A stretch of 64,000 nucleotides of DNA from Candidatus Nitrosopelagicus sp. (GTDB taxonomy: Archaea; Thermoproteota; Nitrososphaeria; Nitrososphaerales; Nitrosopumilaceae): the NCBI GenBank assembly GCA_028343435.1, contig JAOLYM010000005.1:1-64000 (forward strand), in the 5' to 3' direction. Both the position numbers and the translations under genes were made by a program. The first letter of the stretch is position 1. Each line of letters begins with the position of its first letter. Shown here in pieces: positions 32,111 to 42,464 of this stretch. A model generated the notes under the pieces. It was not told the origin of the DNA. It ran no database searches and saw only the letters and a program-made list of their open reading frames with translations.

Positions 32111-32794
32111 ATGCCAAATTTTTCAATCCCTTACATGGTATCATTTTCAGAGAAATGGAATGTTTTGAAGAGTAAAGAGACATTATCTCAAAAATTTATG
32201 GGTACCGTAAAACCAGACGCTCCACTAAAAAATAGATTAGATGTAGCACAAAAAAGACTGCAACAACAAATTTCAAAATTAGGAGAAACAGAACAAAAAT
32301 TAAAACAAAAAGATTCTATGTTTATGGATAAGATAGTAGAAGCAACAAAAACAAACAATCAAGCATATGCAAAAATGTATGCAACAGAATTAGCAGAAAT
32401 TAGAAAAAATAACAAAACTGTCAGTAATGCAAAATTGTCAATGGAGCAAGTTCAGATTAGATTAAACACAGTTTCAGAGTTAGGAGATGTGGTGGTAACA
32501 TTAAGTCCATGTATGTCACTAATCAAAGGATTAAGTACATCACTAGGTGGCATGATGCCAGAAGTTGCAGAATCAATGCAAGACCTATCAAGTATGTTAG
32601 GAGATATTGCAACAGGTACAACCATCACAAGTGAAGGAACCATGGGAGAATTTACAACATCAAACGGAGAAGCACAATCAATACTAGATGAGGCACAAGC
32701 AATGGTGGAAGGTCAAACTAGACAAAGTATGCCAGAGCCACCAATTAGCGGAAATAGTGTTGAAGATATACTAAGAGAAAGAGAAGCAATTTAA
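32111..32794 (+). CDS. ESCRT-III / Snf7-like cell-division protein (CdvB family)
   Basis: Long helical region, LSMEQVQIRLNTVSELGDVVVTLSPCMSLIKGLSTSLGGMMPEVAESMQDLSSMLGDI, short PEPPI tail. Confidence 0.82.
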   Translation: MPNFSIPYMVSFSEKWNVLKSKETLSQKFMGTVKPDAPLKNRLDVAQKRLQQQISKLGETEQKLKQKDSMFMDKIVEATKTNNQAYAKMYATELAEIRKNNKTVSNAKLSMEQVQIRLNTVSELGDVVVTLSPCMSLIKGLSTSLGGMMPEVAESMQDLSSMLGDIATGTTITSEGTMGEFTTSNGEAQSILDEAQAMVEGQTRQSMPEPPISGNSVEDILREREAI

Positions 32795-33138
32795 TTTTCG
32801 TTCTTTATTTCTTGTAATAATTTTTTAATTCTAGAAATTGTCGGATAACTGTAACCACGTTTTCGATAGTTTTTGATCATTAATTTCCAATTATTTAATC
32901 TCCAAGTAGCTTGTTCAGGAGTTATTGAATGAACTTCATTACCGATTATACTTTTTCTGCCGACTTTTAGAGTACCCGCATCTTTTGCATCCCATCGATT
33001 TTTTGCAAATTTTAAACCGCTCAATATCTCAGAGATAGGCATATCAGAAAAATATGATTTAATTTTTGCAATGTCATCTTCAGATAGATCGTCTTTGGAT
33101 GTAATCGAAAGATCTCTTACCATGGATCTAATGACCAT
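32791..33138 (-). CDS. Hypothetical protein
   Basis: 115-aa ORF. Confidence 0.55.
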   Translation of the reverse strand: MVIRSMVRDLSITSKDDLSEDDIAKIKSYFSDMPISEILSGLKFAKNRWDAKDAGTLKVGRKSIIGNEVHSITPEQATWRLNNWKLMIKNYRKRGYSYPTISRIKKLLQEIKNEN

Positions 33139-33190
33139 TACTAGAATATCACAAATTTGCTAAATTTCATTAAACAATATAGTATTTTTT

Positions 33191-33310
33191 TCAACATCCA
33201 ATAAAGCTGAAAAATGAATGCCTGCACGCAGTATTAAAGATGGCAAATCCAATGATTATAGCAGCAAATGAGCCTAATGTGATCACAACAATTTTTTCTT
33301 TGTAACCCAT
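33191..33310 (-). CDS. Candidate 39-aa single-TM small protein, absent from the ORF track
   Basis: MGYKEKIVVITLGSFAAIIIGFAIFNTACRHSFFSFIGC*. Confidence 0.45.
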   Translation of the reverse strand: MGYKEKIVVITLGSFAAIIIGFAIFNTACRHSFFSFIGC

Positions 33311-33362
33311 AGCAACAATTTGCGTAACCGTTATATCAAGAATGGCAAGGAATTAGATTATC

Positions 33363-34100
33363 ATGATGCCATCACAACAAGGATATGACCGTGCAATTAC
33401 CGTATTCTCGCCAGACGGAAGATTATACCAAGTCGAATATGCAATTGAGACAGTTAGAAGAGGTGCACTTGCAGTAGGAATTAGAACAAAAGATGGCGTA
33501 ATTATTGCAGTAGAAGAAAAATCAAGAAAATTACAGATTATTAATACTCCGCAAAAAATATTTCAAATTGATTATCATATTGGTGCAGCTGCTGCAGGAT
33601 ATATTCCAGATGCACGTTCACAAATTGATACCGCAAGAACATTTTCTCAAAGTAACAAACTAGTATACGATGAAGCAGTAGAGGTTGAAACAGTAGCCAA
33701 ACATTTAGCTGATCAATGTCAACAATATACACAATATGGCGGAGCAAGACCAATTGGAGTTTCACTGATAATTGGAGGAATTGATCCTGCAGGAACTAAT
33801 TTGTATATGACAGACCCAAGTGGCTCATACATTTCATACAATGCAATATCAATTGGTGCTAATTCGGACGTGGTTAATGAATTTCTAGAAAAGAATTACA
33901 AAGAAGACATGTCATTAGACGATGCAGCATCACTAGCTATTGCATCAATTTACATTTCAAGTGAAACAAAAGAAGGAATTGAACATATTAAAATGTCAAA
34001 AGTATCTGGGGAACAGGGAGTTTTTGAATTTATTAAAAACGAAGAAATAACAAAGTTTGCAGCAAATGCAAAATCAAAATATCCAGCTGATGGAAAATAA
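33363..34100 (+). CDS. psmA: Proteasome alpha subunit
   Basis: GYDRAITVFSPDGRLYQVEYAIETVRRG. Confidence 0.96.
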   Translation: MMPSQQGYDRAITVFSPDGRLYQVEYAIETVRRGALAVGIRTKDGVIIAVEEKSRKLQIINTPQKIFQIDYHIGAAAAGYIPDARSQIDTARTFSQSNKLVYDEAVEVETVAKHLADQCQQYTQYGGARPIGVSLIIGGIDPAGTNLYMTDPSGSYISYNAISIGANSDVVNEFLEKNYKEDMSLDDAASLAIASIYISSETKEGIEHIKMSKVSGEQGVFEFIKNEEITKFAANAKSKYPADGK

Positions 34101-34130
34101 ATAATTTTCATCGACCATTCAGAATTTAAA

Positions 34131-34949
34131 ATGAAATTATCAATTGCAATACCTGATTCATCATTAAAAGATGAAAAAAAACATGAAAATAAAACTCGAA
34201 AAATATTCCAAATTGCACGTGCCGCAGGAATATTTCAGATTAGCAATATAATAATTTACAAAGATGGGCGAGAGTTTGAAACTGATTCAAAATTATTATC
34301 AATGATTCTCAGATATCTTGAAACACCACAGCATTTTAGAAAACGTTTGTATCCAAAATCAGGATTACTACAATTCGTAGGAGCATTATCACCAATTAAA
34401 ATGCCTAATCAAACTGGAACATCAGATGCAAAACAAGTAAAAAAAGGAGACATTAGAGAAGGAATTATTTTTCCAAAAGACGGGAAAAAATTTATCGATA
34501 TTGGGATAGACCATTCAATTCCATACCATGGTAAAAAACAAATTGATAAAAGAACAATTGTAAAAATTAAAGATACATTTCCAAATTTCACAGTGTATGA
34601 TATGGAAAAAGATCAAATACCAAATTTTTGGAGTTATAATGTAAAACATGGTGGAAATTTATTTACATTGTTAACTGAATGGAAAGGACCAAAAATACTT
34701 ACAAGTAGAAAATCAAAGAAGATTAAGAACGAAGATATGGAGAAGATTCTTTCCTCAAAAGAAGAGATTCTAATAGTGTTTGGTACAACTGACAAAGGAA
34801 TTCACGAGATGTTAGATAAAAAGATCAGTAACATTCAAAATTTTAAAGCATGGAATTTCTTTCCAAATCAAGGAACAGAGACGGTTCGTCTTGAAGAAGC
34901 CATTTTAGGATGTTTATCAATCATCAACGCCCACACATTTAACAAATAA
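34131..34949 (+). CDS. Putative SPOUT-fold RNA methyltransferase (COG2106-like)
   Basis: N-terminal AIPDSSL...RKIFQIARAAGIFQISNIIIYKD, position directly upstream of the L3 gene. Confidence 0.65.
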   Translation: MKLSIAIPDSSLKDEKKHENKTRKIFQIARAAGIFQISNIIIYKDGREFETDSKLLSMILRYLETPQHFRKRLYPKSGLLQFVGALSPIKMPNQTGTSDAKQVKKGDIREGIIFPKDGKKFIDIGIDHSIPYHGKKQIDKRTIVKIKDTFPNFTVYDMEKDQIPNFWSYNVKHGGNLFTLLTEWKGPKILTSRKSKKIKNEDMEKILSSKEEILIVFGTTDKGIHEMLDKKISNIQNFKAWNFFPNQGTETVRLEEAILGCLSIINAHTFNK

Positions 34950-34974
34950 ATGATAAAAAAATTATGATTTTGGT

Positions 34975-35085
34975 ATGAACAATCAAAGAAAATTTTTGAT
35001 ATTGGCAATATTAGTTGGAATTACGGGAGTTGGAATTGGTGCCGTTACAATTTTTTCAATGATTACAGAATTATATTCGCCATAG
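34975..35085 (+). CDS. Candidate 36-aa single-TM small protein, absent from the ORF track
   Basis: MNNQRKFLILAILVGITGVGIGAVTIFSMITELYSP*. Confidence 0.5.
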   Translation: MNNQRKFLILAILVGITGVGIGAVTIFSMITELYSP

Positions 35086-35163
35086 AAAATATTACAACAA
35101 TTAACAAAGAAAATTGAGATTCTCACAGTATATAATGGGGTTAACGACTTTTTTCATTTATCC

Positions 35164-36159
35164 ATGGGACATAGAAAACGTAGTCAACCAAGAAGAGGAA
35201 GTCTAGCATATTCTCCTAGAATACGTGCAAAAAGTATGGAAGCACGAGTTCGAGCATGGCCAAAAGTAAACAGTGACGAACCAAGATTACTTGCGCATGC
35301 AGGATACAAAGCAGGATGTGTACAACTAGTCAGCATAGATGATAGAGAACATACACCAAGTCATGGAAAACAACTTGTAACACTTGGAACAGTCATCGCA
35401 ACTCCACCAATTACCATAGTAGGGATGAGAGGTTACTCAGTGGATACAAATCATACAAGAAATGCAGAATTTGATTCATTTGCAAAAGATTTACCAAAAA
35501 ATGTACAAAATAATTTAAAAATTAAAACAGAAGGAACACCTGTTGATGAAGCAGAAAAACATTTAAGAAAAATTAAAGAGATTTTTGCAATAGTGACAAC
35601 AACGCCTATTGATGTTAATTTAGAAATGAAAAAACCATACATCTTTGAAGTCAAAGTAGAAGGCGGAGACATACCAAAACAATTTGCATTTACAAAAGAT
35701 CTCTTAGGAAAAACTGTCAAAGTAGACCAAGTATTTGAAAGTGGAACCTACGTAGACACTGCAGCAATTACAAAAGGAAAAGGATGGCAAGGCGTAATTT
35801 ACAGATGGGGTGCAAAAAGAAAACAGCATAAATCCCGAAAAACTGTAAGAGAAATTGGTTCATTAGGTCCTATTTCACCACAGAGTGTCATGTATACAGT
35901 TCCAAGAGCTGGGCAAACAGGATTCCATCAAAGAGTGGAGTATGACAAAAGAATAATGATAATGAGTAGTACAGAAAAAGAAGAATTTAAAATAAATCCC
36001 GATGGAGGATTCAAACACTTTGGAAATGTTACAGGAGATTTCATAATTGTAAAAGGTTCAGTTCCAGGAACATATAGAAGATTAATCAAACTTAGAAAAC
36101 AGATTAGAAACGAACCAAAGAAAATAGTAAAACCAAACGTATTGGAGGTTGTAATTTAA
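35164..36159 (+). CDS. rpl3: Ribosomal protein uL3
   Basis: GHRKRSQPRRGSLAYSPRIRA; GHRRR/RVGQ-type C-terminal half. Confidence 0.95.
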   Translation: MGHRKRSQPRRGSLAYSPRIRAKSMEARVRAWPKVNSDEPRLLAHAGYKAGCVQLVSIDDREHTPSHGKQLVTLGTVIATPPITIVGMRGYSVDTNHTRNAEFDSFAKDLPKNVQNNLKIKTEGTPVDEAEKHLRKIKEIFAIVTTTPIDVNLEMKKPYIFEVKVEGGDIPKQFAFTKDLLGKTVKVDQVFESGTYVDTAAITKGKGWQGVIYRWGAKRKQHKSRKTVREIGSLGPISPQSVMYTVPRAGQTGFHQRVEYDKRIMIMSSTEKEEFKINPDGGFKHFGNVTGDFIIVKGSVPGTYRRLIKLRKQIRNEPKKIVKPNVLEVVI

Positions 36160-36971
36160 TGAAAAGATCTATTTTAACAATAAACGGTAAGAAAGATAGT
36201 GACATTGAACTTCCAAATGTATTTGAAACTGAAGTTAATCGTACACTGATTCATAGAGCATTCATAAACTTGCAAACACATTCTTTCCAAAAACATTCCA
36301 CAAAACCAACAGCCGGAATGGAAGTAGTTGCAGACTCAAATGACCCACCAACTGGCAGAGGTGTTGCAAGAATTGCTAAAATCAAAGGTGGTGGAGGCGG
36401 TAGAGCAGGACAAGCTGGAGAAGTAGCATCAACTAGGGGAGGACGTCAAGCACATCCACCAATTGCTGCTAAAGTAATTTACAAGAAAATTAATAAAAAA
36501 GAGAATAAACTAGCATTGTGTTCAGCATTAGCTGCAACAACATCAAAAGAATTAGTTGAAAAGAGAGGTCATAAAGTAGAAGGTATTGATGCATTCCCAT
36601 TGGTAGTTACAGATGATATTGAAAAAATTGCAAAAACATCAGAATTAACCAAAGTTCTAGAGGATTTGAAAATTACTCAAGATGTTAATAGATTAAAGAA
36701 TAGAAAGAGAAGAACAGGTAAAGTTGCATTAAGAGGAAGAGTTTCAAAAGTAGGAAAGAGTGCATTGTTTGTAGTATCAAAATCAGAAAATATTTCAAAA
36801 GCAGCAGGAACTATTCCAGGAATTGATGTGTGCGAAGCAAAAAACCTAAGCGTTCTAAATTTGGCACCGGGCGGAACTTTGATTAGATTAACAGTATTCT
36901 CAAAAAAAGCAATTGAAGAGATTGCAGAGATTAAATCACGACATCTAGAATTAATGGTGACTTTGAAATGA
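36159..36971 (+). CDS. rpl4: Ribosomal protein uL4
   Basis: GRGVARIAKIKGGGGGRAGQAGEVASTRGGRQAHPP. Confidence 0.95.
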   Translation: MKRSILTINGKKDSDIELPNVFETEVNRTLIHRAFINLQTHSFQKHSTKPTAGMEVVADSNDPPTGRGVARIAKIKGGGGGRAGQAGEVASTRGGRQAHPPIAAKVIYKKINKKENKLALCSALAATTSKELVEKRGHKVEGIDAFPLVVTDDIEKIAKTSELTKVLEDLKITQDVNRLKNRKRRTGKVALRGRVSKVGKSALFVVSKSENISKAAGTIPGIDVCEAKNLSVLNLAPGGTLIRLTVFSKKAIEEIAEIKSRHLELMVTLK

Positions 36972-37234
36972 ACGTAGAGACTGCAACAAAAATTATTCTA
37001 AGACCATACATTACAGAAAAGACATATGCATTAGTAGAAAATGAACAAAAAATTTGCTTTTTGGTCGAAAAAGAAGCAACAAAATCACAGATAATCGAAG
37101 CCGTAAAAATACTGTACAATGAAGATGCAATGAACGTAAAAACAGCAAGAACAATTTATGGAAAAAAAGCATTTGTTAGATTTAATTCTCCAGATAAAGC
37201 AAGAGACTTGGCAAATAAAGTCGGAATGATGTGA
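36968..37234 (+). CDS. rpl23: Ribosomal protein uL23
   Basis: RPYITEKTYALVENEQKICFLVEKEATKSQIIEAV. Confidence 0.93.
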   Translation: MNVETATKIILRPYITEKTYALVENEQKICFLVEKEATKSQIIEAVKILYNEDAMNVKTARTIYGKKAFVRFNSPDKARDLANKVGMM

Positions 37235-37284
37235 TTGGTATAAATGGCTCATAAAATCAGAAATTTGCAAGGAGATATTTAGAA

Positions 37285-37683
37285 ATGGTCAAAGTAGTAA
37301 ATAGCTATAAAGGAAAAACAACAGAAGAGTTACAAAAACTTCCAAATGATGAATTGTTTGTGTTGTTAAATGCACGTCAAAGAAGATCATTAAAAAGAGG
37401 GCTTTCAGATAACAAAAAAAAATTGATTGCAGAGATTAAAGAGGCAAAAGAGGGAAAGAGCAAAAACCCAATCAAGACACATCAAAGAGATTTAATAATT
37501 TTACCCTACATGATAGGAACTACAGTCAACGTCTTTGACGGAAAAGAATTCAAACCAATAGGAATCGGAGCAGAGATGGTTGGACATTACATAGGAGAAT
37601 ACGCAATTACAAACAAGAGAGTGAATCATGGAGCACCAGGAGTGGGAGCATCAAGATCTAGTTTGTATGTGCCACTAAAGTGA
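37285..37683 (+). CDS. rps19: Ribosomal protein uS19
   Basis: IKTHQRDLIILPYMIGTTVNVFDGKEFKPIGIGAEMVGHYIGEYAITNKRVNHGAPG. Confidence 0.95.
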   Translation: MVKVVNSYKGKTTEELQKLPNDELFVLLNARQRRSLKRGLSDNKKKLIAEIKEAKEGKSKNPIKTHQRDLIILPYMIGTTVNVFDGKEFKPIGIGAEMVGHYIGEYAITNKRVNHGAPGVGASRSSLYVPLK

Positions 37684-38147
37684 TTAAAATGGGAAGATAC
37701 AATTACGCATTTCAAAATTACGATGCAACAAAGCATGTTAGAGCTGCAATTCGTGAAAAAAAGATTTCGCATAAACATGCTAGAGAAACAGCAAAAGCAA
37801 TCAAAGGACTTACACTTGAAAAGGCAAGGGATTACATGCTAAGTGTTGTTGCAAAAGAAAGAGCAATACCATTTAGAAGATTCAAAAATCAAGTAGGGCA
37901 TAGAAGTGATCCTGGAATGATGTCTGGAAGATATCCAGAGAAGACAGCAGGAGAATTTTTGAAACTATTAGACAATTTAGAATCAAATGCAGAATACAAG
38001 GGAATGGATATGGATAGATTAAAAATTATTAACGCAACAACTCACAAAGGGGTCGTAATTAAGCGATTCATTCCAAGAGCCCAAGGTCGTGCAACAGATA
38101 AAAACGATGTTTTGACACACGTAGAATTGGTGGCACAGGAGTTTTAG
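37680..38147 (+). CDS. rpl22: Ribosomal protein uL22
   Basis: [24 protein letters not shown]...[10 protein letters not shown]. Confidence 0.94.
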   Translation: MIKMGRYNYAFQNYDATKHVRAAIREKKISHKHARETAKAIKGLTLEKARDYMLSVVAKERAIPFRRFKNQVGHRSDPGMMSGRYPEKTAGEFLKLLDNLESNAEYKGMDMDRLKIINATTHKGVVIKRFIPRAQGRATDKNDVLTHVELVAQEF

Positions 38148-38149
38148 AA

Positions 38150-38896
38150 ATGTCGGCAGTAAAGAATGTAATCAAAGATAATTACAATATGATGTTGTTG
38201 AAAGATTACTTAAGATCAAAAATTAAAGATGCAGGATTTGAAAATGCAGAAGTTTCAAAAACACCAACAGGAACACGAGTTGTACTACATGTAACTAGAC
38301 CTGGAATCGTAATCGGTAGAAAAGGAACAGGAATTAAAGAGTTAACTGAAAAATTAGAATCAGACTTTGGGTTAAAAAATCCACAAATTGCAGTCGAAGA
38401 GATAACGAAGCCAGAATTATCTCCAGAAGTCATGTGTAATAGAATGGCATCACATCTTGAAAGAGGTACAGCATTTAGACGTGCAACAATGTGGACAATT
38501 CAACAAATTATGGAAGGAGGAGCAATGGGAGTAGAGATTACAATTTCAGGAAAATTAAGAGGAGATAGATCTGCATTTGAAAAACACAGACAAGGCATTT
38601 TGCCAAGAGCAGGCCACCACGCAGATGTAATAGTATCTGAAGACATTGCACATGTAGAAACAGCCATGGGACTAATTGGCGTAAGAATAAGAATTGCTAA
38701 AAAAGAGAAATTAATCCCAGAATTTGAAATGAAAGGAAAAACACAGGAACAAAAAGATGAAGAAGTTAGAATTAAAAAAGAAGCCGACGATGCACTTGCA
38801 AAGGCAGAATCAGAGTCAGAAATAATTAAAATTGAAGAGGAGAAGATGAAAGAAATGGGAGATACCATGGAAGACGAAGAGGAGAAGATGAAATAA
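38150..38896 (+). CDS. rps3: Ribosomal protein uS3 with acidic C-terminal tail
   Basis: KH domain [39 protein letters not shown] tail. Confidence 0.95.
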   Translation: MSAVKNVIKDNYNMMLLKDYLRSKIKDAGFENAEVSKTPTGTRVVLHVTRPGIVIGRKGTGIKELTEKLESDFGLKNPQIAVEEITKPELSPEVMCNRMASHLERGTAFRRATMWTIQQIMEGGAMGVEITISGKLRGDRSAFEKHRQGILPRAGHHADVIVSEDIAHVETAMGLIGVRIRIAKKEKLIPEFEMKGKTQEQKDEEVRIKKEADDALAKAESESEIIKIEEEKMKEMGDTMEDEEEKMK

Positions 38897-38897
38897 T

Positions 38898-39101
38898 ATG
38901 GCTATGCTAAAGATGAAGTCAATCAGACAATTGAGTGAAAAAGACCTGAAAGATAGAGTAGAACAAATGAAAACAGAATTATCGAAATTACAAACTGAAA
39001 ATGCTAAAGGAACACTCCGAAAAGAGACGGGAAAAATCAGAAAAGTTAGAAAAGAAGTTGCAAGGCTTTTAACAAGACTAAATGAGGTAAAAAAAGAATG
39101 A
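38898..39101 (+). CDS. rpl29: Ribosomal protein uL29
   Basis: SIRQLSEKDLKDRVEQMKTELSKLQTENAKG. Confidence 0.92.
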   Translation: MAMLKMKSIRQLSEKDLKDRVEQMKTELSKLQTENAKGTLRKETGKIRKVRKEVARLLTRLNEVKKE

Positions 39102-39355
39102 GCCTAAGTACAAAGTGTGAATTTGATTTGATTGGACAAGAGGTAACAATTTCAGATTCAAAAAATAAGGAAATTATTGGAATTAATGGTAAAATTATCA
39201 TGGAAACAAAAAATATGATTGTAATGAACACCAAAAATGGAAATAGAAATATTCCAAAAAATATATGTCAATTAAGCAATAATGGAGAAGTAATTCAAAC
39301 AGATTCAACTAAATTGAATAAAAGACCATATGAAAGACTGGAGATTTTAGTATGA
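39098..39355 (+). CDS. rnp1: RNase P protein component 1 (Rpp29/Pop4 homologue)
   Basis: FDLIGQEVTISDSKNKEIIGINGKIIMETKNMIVM, canonical position between L29 and S17. Confidence 0.85.
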   Translation: MSLSTKCEFDLIGQEVTISDSKNKEIIGINGKIIMETKNMIVMNTKNGNRNIPKNICQLSNNGEVIQTDSTKLNKRPYERLEILV

Positions 39356-39681
39356 CACGAAATATTGGAATTAATGTAAAAGCCCCTAAAGAAGAACCAC
39401 GCGAAGGAGATAAAAAAAATCCATTCAACGGAACGCTTCCTGTTCGTGGCAAATTATTTGAAGGTAAAGTTGTTAAATCAAAAGGAAAAGATACAGTTGT
39501 ACTTCAAAAAGAAGCCCCAGTTTACTTCAGTAAATTCAAAAGGTACGGACGAAGTACTAGCAGAATTCATGCACATGTGCCATCAAACTTACAAGTAAAT
39601 GAAGGAGATACGGTTGTCGCTGCAGAATGTAGGCCAATAGCAAAATCTGTATCATTTGTAGTAGTGGAGGTTAAAGAATAA
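39352..39681 (+). CDS. rps17: Ribosomal protein uS17
   Basis: NPFNGTLPVRGKLFEGKVVKSKGKDTVVLQ...CRPIAKSVSFVVVEV. Confidence 0.94.
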   Translation: MTRNIGINVKAPKEEPREGDKKNPFNGTLPVRGKLFEGKVVKSKGKDTVVLQKEAPVYFSKFKRYGRSTSRIHAHVPSNLQVNEGDTVVAAECRPIAKSVSFVVVEVKE

Positions 39682-40112
39682 TGGGAGGAGCACGTAGTAA
39701 AGGTAGTAAAGGAGTAGAAGACTTCAAACCATACATTACAAGATCAATCCCAGTAGGTGCACGTATTACCTGTGCAGATAATTCAGGTGCAAAAATCATT
39801 GAAGTAGTTAACGTACATCAACATAAAACAAGAACATCAAGACTCCCTGCAGCTTCTGTAGGAGACTTTTGTAATGTCGTAGTAAAAAAAGGACCAGCAG
39901 AATTAAGAAAACAAATTCATGGTGCAGTTATAATTAGACAAAAATATGTAGTTCATAGACCAAATGGTGTTAGAGTTCAATTCGAAGATAACGCAGGCGT
40001 ATTAATTACTCCTGAAGGTGAAATGAAAGGAACTGACATCAAAGGTCCAGTCGCATCAGAAGTTACAGAAAAATGGCCAAGAATAGCAAATTTGGCAAAG
40101 ATGGTGGTATAA
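39681..40112 (+). CDS. rpl14: Ribosomal protein uL14
   Basis: VGARITCADNSGAKIIEVV...GVRVQFEDNAGVLI. Confidence 0.95.
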   Translation: MGGARSKGSKGVEDFKPYITRSIPVGARITCADNSGAKIIEVVNVHQHKTRTSRLPAASVGDFCNVVVKKGPAELRKQIHGAVIIRQKYVVHRPNGVRVQFEDNAGVLITPEGEMKGTDIKGPVASEVTEKWPRIANLAKMVV

Positions 40113-40113
40113 A

Positions 40114-40590
40114 ATGAGTAGATCAGCACTTCCAAGAAAAACAAGAAATCAGCAAATTTACTATGCGGCAATGCAAACAGCAAGTAAACAATTATCGTGT
40201 GCACTTTCAAAAGATTTAAGAAAAAAATATGGAAAACGTAGTGCACGAATCATAGAAGGAGATACTGCAAGTATTGTAAGAGGTGAATTTGCAGGAGTTG
40301 ATGGAAAAGTTACCAAAATATCAATTCCAGACAGAGGGGTAAACATCGAAGGAGTAAAAAAAGAGAAATTGAAAGGAGAGAAATTTGATGTTTATGTTCA
40401 CACAACAAATATCATTTTGACAGGATTGGATTCAGGAGACAAATGGAGAATTAATAAATTAGAAGGAAAGAAAGCAACAGCTGCAAGAGCAGATGATAAA
40501 CCAAAGACAGAAACACCAAAAGTGAAAGAAGTAAAGAAAGATACAAAAAAAGCAATAAAAACCGAAACAAAGAAAGGAGATAATGAATAA
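40114..40590 (+). CDS. rpl24: Ribosomal protein uL24 with Lys-rich C-terminal extension
   Basis: SARIIEGDTASIVRGEFAGVDGKVTKISI...YVHTTNIILTGLD. Confidence 0.93.
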   Translation: MSRSALPRKTRNQQIYYAAMQTASKQLSCALSKDLRKKYGKRSARIIEGDTASIVRGEFAGVDGKVTKISIPDRGVNIEGVKKEKLKGEKFDVYVHTTNIILTGLDSGDKWRINKLEGKKATAARADDKPKTETPKVKEVKKDTKKAIKTETKKGDNE

Positions 40591-40592
40591 TA

Positions 40593-41309
40593 ATGGTACA
40601 CATTGCAGGTAGTAAAAAACTCAAAAGACAAATGGCGCCACTTTTCTGGGGAATTACCAGAAAGAATAAAAGATTTGTAGTCACAGTAAAACCTGGTGCA
40701 CAGTCAAAACATGCATCAATACCAATCTCAGTATTTCTAAGAGATACATTAAAAATTGTTACTAGTTTGAGAGAAGCAAAATCAGTAATTTATTCAGGAA
40801 AAATAAAAGTAGATGGAGTAATAAGAAAATCATTGCATCATGGAGCAGGTTTAATGGATGTAGTGGAATTAGAAGGTGCAAATAAAACATATAGATTAGT
40901 ACCACAAGAAGGAACATTACTAAAACCGATTGAAATAGAAGATGCAGAAAAAACAAAAAAGTTTGTACAAGTAAAATCAAAAACTACAATTAAAAATGGA
41001 AAAACCCAACTTGGATTCCACGATGGAAAAACATTGATAGATGAAACTGCAGTATCAGTTGGAGATACATGTGTATTGCAAATACCAGAAATAAAAATTC
41101 TATCCGTGATTAAACTAGAAAAAGGAATGAATTGTTTAATCACAAAAGGTGTTAATGCAGGAAAGATTGGTAAAGTAGATGAAATAAAAGAAGGAACATT
41201 CAACATTCCAAAAAGTTTAGATATTACATTTGACGAAAGACAAATTGAAATTCCAGCAAGATTGGTAATGCCAATTGGAAAAGATAAACCGGAGATAAAG
41301 ATTAGGTGA
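40593..41309 (+). CDS. rps4e: Ribosomal protein eS4
   Basis: HIAGSKKLKRQMAPLFWGITRKNKRFVVTVKPGAQSKHASIPISVFLRD. Confidence 0.95.
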   Translation: MVHIAGSKKLKRQMAPLFWGITRKNKRFVVTVKPGAQSKHASIPISVFLRDTLKIVTSLREAKSVIYSGKIKVDGVIRKSLHHGAGLMDVVELEGANKTYRLVPQEGTLLKPIEIEDAEKTKKFVQVKSKTTIKNGKTQLGFHDGKTLIDETAVSVGDTCVLQIPEIKILSVIKLEKGMNCLITKGVNAGKIGKVDEIKEGTFNIPKSLDITFDERQIEIPARLVMPIGKDKPEIKIR

Positions 41310-41313
41310 TTTT

Positions 41314-41835
41314 ATGGCACAAGAAGTACAAAATGTAATGAAAGAAATAAGATTAGAAAAAGTCGTCCTTAACATGGGACTTGGAAAATCAGGAGATGCC
41401 GTAGAGATTGCTAAAAAAGCACTAGGACAAATATCAAATAAAAAAGTAAACGATAGACCTGCTAAAAAAGCAATTAGAGATTGGGGAATTAGAAAAGGAG
41501 AACCGATTGGAGCAGCAGTTACCGTTAGAGGAGAGGAGGGTAAAGAATTGCTAAAAAGATTACTAGAGGCAAAAGGGAACCGAATTAAGGGGCGCTCCTT
41601 TGATAATATGGGCAATCTTTCATTTGGGATTTTAGAACATATTGATATTCCAGGAATAAAATATGATCCAAAGATTGGAATTTTAGGATTAAACGTGACA
41701 GTGAGATTGGTAAGACCAGGGTTTTCAATATCTACAAGAAGTAAACATAAAGCAAGTGTTGGAAAACATCATAGAATTACACCTGAGGAAGCAAAAGCAT
41801 ATCTAACAAAAGAATTCGGAGCTAGTGTAGAATAA
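41314..41835 (+). CDS. rpl5: Ribosomal protein uL5
   Basis: [12 protein letters not shown]...[18 protein letters not shown]...[16 protein letters not shown]. Confidence 0.95.
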   Translation: MAQEVQNVMKEIRLEKVVLNMGLGKSGDAVEIAKKALGQISNKKVNDRPAKKAIRDWGIRKGEPIGAAVTVRGEEGKELLKRLLEAKGNRIKGRSFDNMGNLSFGILEHIDIPGIKYDPKIGILGLNVTVRLVRPGFSISTRSKHKASVGKHHRITPEEAKAYLTKEFGASVE

Positions 41836-42065
41836 TGGGAAAAACAACGTGGGGAAAAGACAGATCATACGGTGATAGAGGAACAGGATATACACCGAGA
41901 AAACAGAGTATTCCAGGCACATCTAATGAGAAACGATATGGTAGAGGTGCAAGATGGTGTAAAAGATGCGGATGTTATGTATCAATTCAAAAATACGACT
42001 TAATGTTATGCAGACAATGTTTCAGAGAAGTTGCAACTTCCCTAGGATTCAAAAAATTAAGGTGA
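41835..42065 (+). CDS. rps14: Ribosomal protein uS14 (Zn type)
   Basis: [35 protein letters not shown]. Confidence 0.94.
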   Translation: MGKTTWGKDRSYGDRGTGYTPRKQSIPGTSNEKRYGRGARWCKRCGCYVSIQKYDLMLCRQCFREVATSLGFKKLR

Positions 42066-42071
42066 TATGAT

Positions 42072-42464
42072 ATGCCTGCAATGAATGTACTAGCAAATCT
42101 ATTTGTAACAATTTACAATACTGAAGCTCGAAGGAAGTCAGAATGTGTTGTACTTCCAACATCAAAAATTGGAACGAATGTTTTAAGCACATTAAAAAAA
42201 GATGGATACATCAAAGATTATGCAAGAACAGAAGATAACCGAGGCGGAAAATATAAAATTAATTTAATGGCAAAAATTACAAAATGCGGAGCAATTAGTC
42301 CACGATTCAAAGTTAAAAAAGATGAATATCTAGAATGGGAAAAACAATATCTTCCATCATTTAACAGAGGTATGCTAATAGTTACAACAAATCAAGGTGT
42401 CATGTCACATCACGAAGCGTCTAACAAAGGATTAGGAGGATTTTTGATAGGTTATGTCTACTAG
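42072..42464 (+). CDS. rps8: Ribosomal protein uS8
   Basis: VLANLFVTIYNTEARRKSECVVLPTSKIGTNVLSTLKKDGYI...GVMSHHEASNKGLGGFLIGYVY. Confidence 0.95.
   Translation: MPAMNVLANLFVTIYNTEARRKSECVVLPTSKIGTNVLSTLKKDGYIKDYARTEDNRGGKYKINLMAKITKCGAISPRFKVKKDEYLEWEKQYLPSFNRGMLIVTTNQGVMSHHEASNKGLGGFLIGYVY

Noticed and set aside
38500-38868. Minus-strand ORF of 122 aa opposite rps3
   Set aside because: Antisense to a confident ribosomal protein; low-complexity Ser/Ile/Phe translation.
41217-41615. Minus-strand ORF of 132 aa opposite rps4e/rpl5
   Set aside because: Antisense to two ribosomal protein genes with no sign of its own coding signal.
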